DNA of 64,000 bases from Isoetes taiwanensis (lineage: Eukaryota; Streptophyta; Lycopodiopsida; Isoetales; Isoetaceae): NCBI GenBank assembly GCA_021234155.1, contig JAJEKV010000022.1, positions 7,287,961 to 7,351,960 of the forward strand, written 5' to 3'. The notes under the pieces were generated by a model. That model saw nothing but the letters and a program-made list of their open reading frames with translations. It ran no database searches and was not told the origin of the DNA. Below, in pieces: positions 11,498 through 21,292 of this stretch. The position numbers and the translations under genes are program-made. Every line of letters starts with the position of its first letter. Within the stretch, counting starts at the first letter, position 1.

Positions 11498-12324
11498 TCA
11501 TTAATCCTGTTAAGAGCAGAAAGCAATGTGGACTCTTGAATATGGTCTATCTCAATGAATGAAGCCTGCACACTAATATGCCTATCACGGTTGAATGGAT
11601 ATCTATACTTAATCTCTTGCATCCATGCCACTGCCCTATGATTTCCATCCCAGCATAAGAACATCTTCCCAGATAGATCTTTCCAATCTTCAGATAGACG
11701 TACTTGTTTCTCAAAGGCTTCATTCACTTTTTTCCACAGCAGATCCCAACTTGCCACAATTCCATCATCAACTGGTATGCTTTCTTTATGAGGAGTGAGA
11801 ATAGACAGAATGAAAGAACCTTTTTCCATAACATATCCATCTCTATGAAAAGTTTCTTTCATCTGAGACATATTTGTACTAACGGTCCTTACAGCCTCGT
11901 GCCTTAATATCCTGCATAGTGGTATAGGAGGAGGATGTGTAACTCTTTTAAGTCTTATATTTTCTAATAAGTCTGATACAATCTCCTCTGTTAATGCAGC
12001 ATCCACCTCCACAATTGTATTATCATCCAATGCATCTGCTTGTTTCTTCTTGATCTTGCAGCTTTTATGTGAGACCGTTTCAGCTGATATTTCTGCCATA
12101 CTAGCTTCAACAACAGACTTATCTCCTATTAAATTCAAACTCTTACTTCTGTCTACTGTCGGCTGCTCACTACTAGCATTCAAGAAGCCCTCTTCATCCA
12201 CCAAATTAGAGGATCTTTCTTGAATCCTCATAGCTCTTCGTTTTCGCTTAGGAGGTTCATAGCTAAGATGTTGGAAGTTTGGATCCTTACATGTTGATAC
12301 CATGCCAAAAGATTGGTGTAGCAC
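11498..12324 (-). CDS. ParB-like first exon of the methyltransferase-like gene
   Basis: A 276-residue open exon. The N-terminal half is basic and low in hydrophobics (EPPKRKRRAMRIQE, KIKKKQAD), with a possible nuclear localisation signal. The second half holds the ParB-like segment ending near the splice donor. The exon is intact and the donor is a strong GTGAGT, so decay is concentrated in the middle of the gene. The ATG at 12322-12324 is the first in frame. A further upstream exon cannot be excluded. Confidence 0.5.
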
Positions 12325-12419
12325 AAATAGATAATTAAGGATGACTCAATCACAGTGTTATTTGGAGCAAGATAATTCCTGAATATGGAACAAACACAAA
12401 CTTAGAGTCTAAGCTTAAA

Positions 12420-13195
12420 GGGGATGGCACTACAATGCTTGTCATAACAAGGAAAATCCTGAGTTGAGCAACTCTATAACTAAGATATAACTACGAGGTA
12501 TGGCCCACGAGTGCTTCTTTGGAGCAAGAATATCAATAGACTGCAAAGAAATGGAAATAAACATAAAGTAAATTAAAGCAGCAAAAACAATTGAAATAAC
12601 ATGAGAAAAATATTGATATAAGAAAAAATAGACATTTTGATAGGGTATGGCACCGTAGTATTTCAAACAGTACAAAAAATAGACATTTTGATAGGCTATG
12701 GCGCCATAGTGCCTCTTCTAGATACAAGCAAAGTAGAAATTTAGATGCACATAAGGCGGAGGCTATGGCGCCATAGTGCCTCATATTGATACAAAAAAGT
12801 GGACCTATCTGATGCATGTAGGAGGGTATGGCGCCGTAGTGCCTGATATTGATACAAGACAAGGGACAAGCTGCAGGTCTTAGTGCAATACACATCACAA
12901 TCCCGCATTCAGTTGGGATGCCATTTTCAGTTATGATAATTATCCCTCTATGCTATAATGCCTCAATTGATAGAAAAAAAAAATTGACATTTTGATAGGC
13001 TATGGCGCCATACTGCCTCATATTCATACAAGAAAAGTAGAAATTTTGATGCACGTAGGAGGCTATGGCGCCGTAGTGCCTCATATTCATACAGGAAAAG
13101 TAGAAATTTTGATGCACGTAGGAGGCTATGGCGCCGTAGTGCCTCATATTCATACAGGAAAAGTAAACATTCTGATGCACATAGGAGGACAAATA
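12420..13195. repeat. Minisatellite, 62-64 bp units with palindromic core
   Basis: About nine units contain a CTATGGCGCC(A/G)TAG core followed by TGCCTCATATT, a short spacer and a GATGCAC-like segment. Clear cores lie at 12648, 12698, 12760, 12824, 13000, 13063 and 13125. More eroded ones lie at 12423, 12498 and 12945. The core is a perfect 14-base palindrome in the units ending CCATAG. The last three units are almost identical, while those nearest the methyltransferase-like gene are eroded. Each unit is about 63 bases, so the minus strand gives a 21-residue periodic peptide (MNMRHYGAIASYVHQNFYFSC-like, minus one). I treat the reading frame as incidental. 13200-13700 shows nothing else. Confidence 0.8.
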
Positions 13196-13939
13196 GACAT
13201 GCAGGGCAAATAGACAAACTACTCTAAGTTTACCTGAGACCAAAAATGCAAGCTACGGTGCCATACACCTCCTCCGATCAGCAGCTCCTCCTCTATTCCT
13301 GAAGAATATACAAGTTTGATATGAAACAAGCTTATACCTCAAAAATATAAACTTTGTCAATAAGAAAGGATGATCGGCCCACCTCAATCCAAAGTGTTGG
13401 AAAAAAAGAGTTTAACATTTCGGATATTGATTTTTATGTGTTGTGGTGCGGCATTCCATGGTTGTAAATTGCTACGTTTATCTAATAAGTGGAATAATTA
13501 TTGCAAAAAGTGGACATTTTTAACAAGCTAACATTTTTTTGTGGTGCGGTGCCCCACGTTATTTCTTTATTGTGTAGTAGGAAAGTGGAACGTTATCAAT
13601 ACATATAAAGCAGGTACAATTTCTGTTTGAGCCTAATATTTCCACCCTGGAAAAAAATGTGGGCATGACACGTGCCCTTTAAGAAATTAAAAAAAAAATA
13701 AAAAACGAAAAATTGTCACTTCGCACTTCGGATTCACCAATTGGAGCTCCGGCTATGGCAGAAAAAATTGGATTCTCAAAGTTGGGTGCAATTGATCAAC
13801 TTCGGATTTGGGGATTTGATGCGAAGAACAAAGGGTGGAATGGATAAAGCAGAGATTTGGGGGGTAAAAGACGGGATTTTTGGATCGATTTGGGATGGAA
13901 AAGGGGTGGAACAGAGGAGGAGGAGGATCGTCGGGGCTG

Positions 13940-14221
13940 AAAAGGGGGCCATGGACTGCAGCGGAGGATGCAATTCTGGCAGATTATAAAGGCAAGCATG
14001 GGGAAGGAAATTCGAATAATATTCATAAGCATACCATCCTTTCTCGATGCGGCAAAAGCTGCAGGCTTCGATGGGCTAATCATCTGCGCCCAAATCTGAA
14101 AAAAGGAGCCTTTACTCCCGACGAAGAACGCAGAATCATCGAACCCATGCTAAATTCGATGAAGCGCATAAAGCGCAACAAAAGCTTCAGCCAGCCGGAC
14201 CTTGAAAAAAGTAAAAAGTGA
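13940..14221 (+). pseudogene. GAMYB-like R2R3-MYB fragment
   Basis: The frame reads LKRGPWTAAEDAILADY, HGEGNSNNIHKHTILSRCGKSCRLRWANHL and RPNLKKGAFTPDEERRIIE, the complete R2 repeat and the start of R3 of a GAMYB-type (subgroup 18) transcription factor. The middle Trp of R2 (GNW) is replaced by Ser. R3 then dissolves into MLNSMKRIKRNKSF and a stop, so its tryptophan ladder and the activation region are missing. There is a normal-looking upstream frame from 13880. It could not bind DNA as a two-repeat MYB. 14221-15500 has no gene that I can support. Confidence 0.8.
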
Positions 14222-15010
14222 AGCAAACAAAACAAACCCACAGGTACGCCTCATCAGGTTTTCCAATCCGTATCCTTTTATTTTCTTCAAGTCTTAGAAG
14301 CAGAGTCCACGCTAAGAAATCCATGGAAAAACATGTTAGAGGAGAAGCAGAGGTCGAAGAGACATAGGTTTTACAAGCTTCGGCTTTCTGCGAGAATAAG
14401 GGGCCGGCGCTTTGTGTTTTGCATGGTTTGAGTACCTCTGCCCCAAAATCGTCCCGGGTTTCTTAATTCCTTGAACGAGATAAATTAATTCTCCCTGTTA
14501 ATTCATCTGTACTAAGACATCTATATTATGTGAGCCTTAGTAAAATGCAGGTTCAACCAAATTGATGAATTAAGAAATGGGGTCTCGAATTCTGTTTAGA
14601 GAGAAACATGGTTGCATTCGCCTGATTCAAAGGCAAGCACAGCTGGATTTCGAGGCAAAGGACCCGGGTATGAAGGTTAAAAGGGTCAATCCCAGGGTTT
14701 TAGTTGGACATCTTATTAACTGGATAAACCCACACATCTTATCCATACAATTACGGCCACGGATTGCCCCTGTTCGGTTCAGTTTCACAGAGATCCAGAA
14801 ATCGGCCTTCCTAAAGGTGCAATTAGGCGGCGAATTAAAGGGAGTTCGGGACTCTGGAGCTTTAGTTTTGTTTTGTGTTGTCCTCTTAGACTGCCAGTAT
14901 ACAGGGCATAATTTGCTGGCTTGAAAAGCATAGGTTGAAGACTGGAGCGAGAATATGGTGGGACTGCCTTGATCTTCTAAAACAGCATGCTGCCATGAAT
15001 TAAGGCAGTA

Positions 15011-15066
15011 GCATTCCTGAGTGTATTTGAGCATATCTGAGCATTCCTGAGGATATTTGAGCATTC
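15011..15066. repeat. Short tandem repeat, 32-bp period
   Basis: GCATTCCTGAG followed by a T-rich TATTTGA block recurs twice, with a further partial copy. It is AT-rich and non-coding. Confidence 0.45.
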
Positions 15067-15500
15067 GGAACCTTATTTAGCTGGATTCCGAAAAGGATTA
15101 TTTTGTCATCAGAATCTTGGTTTGTAAAATGGCTTCTATTTCGTCAAGTGGATGGCCTGCAAGTGGGTCGTCGAGTTTTTCCATGGCCGCATCCTTTGCA
15201 GGCTACTGCCCAGACCACTTGATGATACCATGCTTAAAATTTCAAAACATATAAGCTACATCTAGCTGGTATGTTTTTGCGCACATGCACCTTGCTATTG
15301 GCAAATTGGAACTCCATATATCTCAAAAACACTAGATTTGTTCACATGTTAAGAATGGGTTGTTGCTCGACACCATAATTTTTGCTTCCAACCTCTTTCC
15401 AGGCGATGTTCTTAGATTTAGAATCTAGTTTTCTAAATAGCTTTTACAGCAGAATCCCCAAATCTGAAACGGGTTCCTCTTTGGAACTATACAACCATAG

Positions 15501-15614
15501 GATTTGCTGATGTTGCTCTTTCCCCATTTGTGGTATGGCTGTCAGCACTGATTGAAGCTGGGGGCTTAGAATTTCCAAGTGAATCAGAGTGCCCCCATCT
15601 TCACAAATGGTTAA
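15501..15614 (+). pseudogene. Glutathione S-transferase C-terminal fragment
   Basis: The reading GFADVALSPFVVWL, then LIEAGG, then SESECPHLHKW matches the C-terminal helical domain pattern of plant tau-like GSTs (G-x-x-D-x-A-x-x-P at the N-capping box, then ECP-L--W). No thioredoxin-fold part is found within reach. The frame runs on to 15712 without further similarity. It is a gene fragment. Confidence 0.55.
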
Positions 15615-15806
15615 TAATGAGTTTAATTGTGCATGCTTTATTTCTCATTGTTAAAAATATAGTGGATTTAATTGAACAGGTTAGGAATGCTATAATGGAT
15701 CCAGTTAAATAGGCTAGGAACTAAACAAATGTTTGCGGCCTTCTTTCACACCATTCTCGAATTAACACAAAAGTTCCTTATGATGATTTAGGAGAAGAGA
15801 AATGTT

Positions 15807-15828
15807 CGCGGCGGCCTTGGCCGCCGCG
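15807..15828. repeat. Perfect GC-rich inverted repeat
   Basis: CGCGGCGGCC and its exact complement are separated by TT in an otherwise AT-rich stretch, with a further weak GAAAT/ATTTC flank. It would form a very stable hairpin. It lies about 600 bases before the broken transposon-like gene and could mark an end of that element. Confidence 0.6.
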
Positions 15829-16439
15829 ATAAATTTCTTGTATTATAATTATTGTGGTATGAAAGTGGATGTTTCCCATAATGAACTATCATTCATAACT
15901 TTACCACGTATGCCTTACTTCATAAGTCTATAATATTGTGAACATATCATGTGCTTGGGCATTTCTTCTGTGCAATGGATTCTTTGGACTCTTTGGCAAT
16001 CAACTCTCCTGGTCATCGGCATAGCCTCCAACTTTCCTTTGCAGGTAGTGTATGTGAGGTTAGTTCATCCTTGATATGTCAATGTTTTGGGTTCCAGCCT
16101 AGTTCTTTATGTGCTATACAATCAAAGAACTCAAAAACCTCAGATGATTTCACCACTGTAGTGAAAGAGAAGACAAATGATAGAGTGGAACTAGTTTATG
16201 AATTTCACTATGCCTTTGGAAAGAATGTTACAGTGTTTGGCGCCCCTATAGTTGTTAATACACCAGACACTCCTATAGTAATAGGTTCTCCATCTTCAGG
16301 TTCCACCATAAAAAATACCATTCGAATCTCTACTTTCCAGATAATATTAAAAAGTGTGGGGGCAAGTAAACTCAAAAGCTTTTTCTAGCTTGTCAAAGAG
16401 CCTCAATCTGTCGATTTTTAATCTCCATACTACAATGGC

Positions 16440-18000
16440 AATATTGTGTTTGAGTTACCACCACATGCAGATGTCGAGTCCTCAATGTTTGGCATGCAAC
16501 AAAATATGGATCCTCACAACTGGACAACTCCATCACATACTTCAATGCCTATTTTCCCAGGAACTGTGAGATTGTGTTATTTTTGTGGGCACATGAAGTG
16601 TGTGAATCCATCGTGTGATTTCCTCCTTTCCAACAGTGAGGAGAATGAAATTCATTGGAAGGGAAGTTTGAAGTACAAACCACAATTGGGAAACATTCCG
16701 GAGTCTTATGGATCATTAAGTTGTGTATTTTGTGGAGAAGTGCCAGTTTGTGTAGCACAATGTGCAGTCACAATGTACTACTGTCTTCCTAAGAAGAGAG
16801 GGACCCGACTTCTTTGTGCACATGGGTGAGCATGTGCATCCCATTAGGACAGCCTCTAATAGAGAAGAACTTGGACGAGTACGTGTACTTGTGGAGTCAC
16901 ATTCAAAAAGCAGCCATCAACGAGTTGGACCTAGGCAAACACAACATGAGATAGCACTGGAGATAGTGAGTAAGAACCTTATTTCTGAGGAGGAAATTGA
17001 TAAAAGCAAAACATGGGATAAGGATAAGGTCGAAGATTTTCTTACAAAATTGGAACCCCTATGTAACCAATCCAGGTATTTGAAAATACCACTATTTCTT
17101 TCCTTCATTATATCTGGAATTATGTTATTGATGTAATTGGTTTGCTTTCAGGTTAAGAAGGTGGATAGACAAATGTAGAGACAATGGTACCATTGGATCA
17201 GATGATTATCAAAAGATTATATTCTTGAAAAAACATTGCATGTTTCAGTTTTTTTGGGGTTCTAAATTCCCACATCAATTACATGTGGATGAGACAGAGA
17301 GGTGTTATATCTTTAAGATGGCTTCAAGCTGGCCCGAGGGTTGGTGTTGATTTAGTGAACCGAATCGTCGGTGGAGACTTAGGTGCGTCATGGGTGCATT
17401 TTGACCATGTAAAACGAATAAGTGGGTGGACAACTCTAGCTTGTCATGTGTATGACCACAGGTAAGTTATTAACCTTTAAACTTGGTTGAAAAAATTTAT
17501 GCAATATTATTTAACATAAAAGTTCCTTTTTTATAGAATCGTTCTCTTCTAACCATTTGCAAGTTGTGAAATGGCGAAGATTGTCAAGCACAAAAAGTTA
17601 CGGATAAAACTAAACAAAGGTTATGGTTTCAAAGGGTTTCCACCCGACTCAATTTTATGGGTTCATGGCGGATGAGGCCCAAGCAAATTGGAATCTTTGT
17701 AGAGAGGTTTTAATGGAGGCAAAGAGATGAAAGGAAGAGAAAGATCTTGTGTCTTTCATTTTGAGCAGTGTGTTGAGAGGCATACTAATAAATATATCTT
17801 CCCAATTTAGAGTTGCTCACAAGTCTCTATGTAGAAAGTGGCAAAGATGTATAACAATACGAGGGCGGAAAGCGGTTTACAATGAAATTATAGAGTGGTG
17901 GCATGGAAAGGTATCGAAGATGACATCCCATGTTTATCTAGTTGGTTGGCTTTGGTGGCATCAAAGAGTCTCGGATGGGGTAACTATATGATAGCGAGAG
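16440..18000 (+). pseudogene. Broken zinc-binding, transposon-like protein gene
   Basis: Pieces in shifting frames read CYFCGHMKCVNPSCDFLL, NEIHWKGSLKYKP, CVFCGEVPVCVAQC, MYYCLPKK, then GEHVHPI, then VGVDLVNRIVGGDLGASWVHFDHVKRISGWTTLACHVYD (17310-17460, in parts), an intron opening GTAAGT at 17461, and FMADEAQANWNLCRE (about 17665-17710). The Cys/His spacing suggests metal binding. The block FDHVKR-GWTTLACHVYD and ADEAQANWN belong, as I recall, to a multi-copy family of unknown function in streptophyte algae and seed-free plants that behaves like a transposon. No target duplication or terminal repeats are visible. 18000-19300 holds further short open frames that I cannot align. Confidence 0.5.
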
Positions 18001-19939
18001 AAGGACATTTGCTTGCATTACATGTACCAGTACAAACTATTTGAGTCTCGGCATGGGAGTTGATTAGTAGCAACCGGGTACAAGCACACATTGAATTTAT
18101 ATAGCGCATGCCTATTTGATCTAACGAGGAGGTACGCTCACGCAATGCTCCAAAGCAAAAGCATATAGTGTGAGGCATTTTGTTGGTGTTGGACGGTATG
18201 CGATATGATGTCAAGGTTATTTTCCACGGTGAGCGGTGGTATCACTCCTAGGAAAAGTGTTGGCAATTGAATGCGAGAAATAAGTAGACATGGAATACCG
18301 CCTTATATTCTGGTTCGGTGGAAATGATAGGTCGTTTTGAAAAGATCACGGATCATCAAGCTGAATACAATACCAATGATTACGGATCCCATAGACGGAA
18401 CAAAGGTTATATACAATCGCGAAGGTTTGATCTTGTAGAGGATTGAGAAAAACATTGGACTTCAATGTAGGTGTTTAATGTGATGGAATTTCTGTGATTG
18501 ATGAGTCATGGGCCATAATGCGTCTGGATGCAAATAGTAGAGTACGTTGCGAGGGGCTTGAAGGGGTCAAGAAAGAGCAAATGCAATGCACTTATAAACA
18601 ATGGACCTCCTCCCTGGCGGCTCAGTTTTTTGGTAAGATTGTACATCGAATGGGCTGCGATGCAATGGATATGGTTCGCCGGATCATGTAGAACACACTT
18701 GGAACCTCAAAGTGCCTTTCAATATACGAAACGAACTAGAGATTGGCGATAAAGAAGGGAGTGAAATTGGCGGAGGAAGAGTTGAGGAGAATTTTGGAAA
18801 AAAGGAGGTTACACTTTCACGGGGTGTTAATATGTCGGGCTTGCCCGCGGATGGATATGCCACCTATCAATATATCGCAAGGACAATCTTTCTCTACCAT
18901 ATGCGAGGTTTGGGAAGAAGATGTACAAAAGCATAAGCTTGATTGGGTCATCAAGCTATGGTTAGATTTGTGAGGCTCTACACATGGAAGCTGAAGTGGA
19001 GATGGTTGAGATTGTAGTGGCTAACTCTCATGTTGATTTCCACGAAAAGGCCTACAACAACTTATCGGGTGATACGTCAACAAAATGCCCTCGTACATGT
19101 CTTTGATTACATGGGACACGAGAAGAAAAGGTTATTTGTACAGGTGCAAACATCTCTTCTCGTGTACTTCCATATCTTGGGAGTAGATCCTAGATTGGAC
19201 ATCTCTTCAGCTCAACCAATCCTTACAAGTGACTGTTTGTCAGTTATGTTGAGGAAGTACAACCACGATGGGCATTGATGCTCATCATGATTAAAATTAA
19301 GTACATGATTAGAATTAAGATTTTATTTAGTGTGTGACGATCATATTATTATAATTTTCTTATAATGAACTCTATTTGTTATTATGTAGTGTATTTTACA
19401 ATTGAATAGACTTTTATGATTTCATTATAAATTTATTGTTTGTTTCTATTGTTGTATACTTGTTAAGGAGTGTACCTACTAAGGACTCAGTGTGAAGACA
19501 TTATAAGGGGAAATATATGTTGTGTTCCACCTGCTCTCTCATGGTGATTCTCCTCATGGCTCTCACACTCGATTGGGAAAGCGCCCCATGCTCACCATTT
19601 ATAGATCATATTTTACTAACTTATAGTCAGCTTCATAAGTTTATATAGAAAAAACCATAAAACCCACCTGAGAAAATTTACACCCTCTTGTAGTACCCCA
19701 TTCTAGTTTTTCCATCCATTTGAACCCCATCTTAAAAGAATTCCCACAGTAGCGGTAATCGAACCTCCCACCCACAGGGATGAACCCCCCCGTGCCAACC
19801 ACTGAGGGCGGGCATCATTTGTGTTTGAACTATGATCCTTAATTAGATTTAAGCTTTAAAAAATTAGATAATATTAATGGCTACGCCTTAGAGTTAGAAC
19901 CAAGATCCTTAAGCTAGATAGAGACAGCATCTGCATTGA

Positions 19940-20222
19940 TCTTAGCTTAGTTGGGATCGTACCTCCGGGAGGTAATGGATACGCGGACTCAGTTATGCCC
20001 CCCTGTCCGACATTAACCTCAGCTGTACTTGTCATTACGTATATAACTGTGCAGTATGTCAGCATCCTTATTGCTACTAAGGTTTTTCCCCCAAAAACCC
20101 TTCGGGGCGGGGGTTTTTTAATCCTGGTAGTAATATGCCTGCTGCTCTCTCTTTGTACTTGGGTCCCATAGGCCAGTTGGTCTCCGTGGACGATAAAATC
20201 ATATTCTATTCTATTCTATTCT
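19940..20222 (+). mobile_element. LINE 3' end with pentamer tail
   Basis: It matches 50690-50970 almost base for base: GAGGTAATGGATACG, CTCAGTTATGCCCCC, CAGTATGTCAGCATCC, CCCTTCGGGGC, GGGTCCCATAGGCCAG, then (ATTCT)n. It is therefore a heavily 5'-truncated copy of the LINE family seen at 47.4 kb. 19300-19940 contains nothing I can name. Confidence 0.8.
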
Positions 20223-20544
20223 TATCTTGCTAAGTGTCTTCTTGTCTACACATAGGTAGTATAATCAAACCTTTTCATTAGAAACCCAGCTAGTTGCCAA
20301 GGCCTTAGAAATTGTTGTCACACATTGGTATGATACGCCAACACACGTTATAGATACACTACCATCAAGTATCTTCTGCCATGCTTTTGTAGCATAGATC
20401 ATTATCTAGGAATCCATTCTATCTAGGTAATTTAGTCCAACACACCAAGTACACCCAGTGAATAAGTCTCCTTATACCACCCCATGATAGTAAATAAGTA
20501 TGATGCATTACAAGGTTACATAGCAGAACAATAAGGGGACACGC

Positions 20545-21095
20545 ACGTCCCTACATTAGGAGATATCAATGTTGTATGCTGATGATCTGAGCATGATGGC
20601 CACAAATATAAAGGAATGCACAGATTGCTAAAGCTACTAGAGACCTTCTATGAAAAAACATGGTTAGCAGTAAACCTTGCAAACAACAAGATAGTCATTT
20701 TCGGTCATAGGAACAGGCACAAACCTTTCAGGTACATGGAGACAGAAATAGAAGAATCAAGAGAATACAAGTACCTAGGGTATGACGCACACAGCACGGG
20801 GAAATGGGCTAAAGGTGCAGATGCGAGGTTCCAATCAGCCATTGGGAGCTACTTCAATATGAAAAATTTCTGTAATAAAAGCAGAATAATTGATTGGGAG
20901 ATCAAATGTTACTTGTTTAGTGCAGTAGTCGCGACGACGCAATTATATGGGGCTGAAGCTTGGTGGTCGGGTTTGACGGATAAGAAGTGGGATAAACATG
21001 AAGGGATCCTCAGACAATGGCACAAACAGGGCGGACAAACACACCACTAACAACTATGATACTCGAGATAGGACAGAAATAAGCACAATTTCATT
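20545..21095 (+). mobile_element. LINE reverse-transcriptase fragment
   Basis: At 20569 the frame reads MLYADDLSMMATN, with the YADD catalytic motif. After a frameshift at about 20615 it continues RLLKLLETFYEKTWLAVNLA, KIVIFGH, EYKYLGYDAH and TTQLYGAEAWW, the thumb region of non-LTR RTs. It ends in PLTTMILEIGQ after another shift. Both ends are truncated. Confidence 0.8.
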
Positions 21096-21292
21096 AATTA
21101 TGGACAATACCTGAATTTATGGACCATTTTTAGTAGACTTGGATGAATGACTCATTTTCATACACTAGTTGACATCCTCATGAGTGTCGTGATATGCCCT
21201 CAAAGCATGCACGGGCATCTTAATAGTATTAGGTATCTTCTTCTTGTTTGATGGCTCCTGCGTAGGGGTCGATAGTCTCCACTTCTATGCGG

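Larger units (their letters stand above)
9106..12324 (-). pseudogene. Decaying intron-containing gene: ParB-like plus beta-class DNA-methyltransferase-like protein
   Basis: On the minus strand an exon at 12324-11498 splices cleanly (GTGAGT..TATACAG) to 11424-11220 and then (GTATTT..GAACAG) to 11108. The joined reading is RINE-LNEVGVV and then ILYK-QNIS. The first exon contains SFILSILTPHKESIPV and, later, FLCWDGNHRAVAW, which resemble the ParB/sulfiredoxin-fold boxes (PI-V, then GxHRxxA). The middle part (about 10860-10350) is legible only across several frameshifts. It includes a CKNCPWWIDFPPGKYP motif. The last exon (10101-9106) has LIFIDLPTND in the place of the DPPY motif and, C-terminal to it, VVVDLLAGTGSMAEACAKF-GCHYFGMEKE, the SAM-binding motif I. 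This is the beta-class order (IV before I). The altered DPPY suggests no methylation activity even when intact. The product names are inferred from motifs, and the gene may be a transposon cargo. Confidence 0.55.

Noticed and set aside
12640-13190. CRISPR-like look of the repeat array
   Set aside because: Units differ along most of their length, there are no uniform unique spacers, and the context is a plant genome. It is a minisatellite.
12533-13243. Cys/His/Tyr-rich repeat protein on the minus strand
   Set aside because: More than one frame is open across the array, the frame breaks between repeat groups and no start or splice context supports it.
14627-15064. 145-residue minus-strand ORF
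   Set aside because: Its start lies in the 32-bp repeat (YPQECSDML periodicity) and nothing in it is recognisable.
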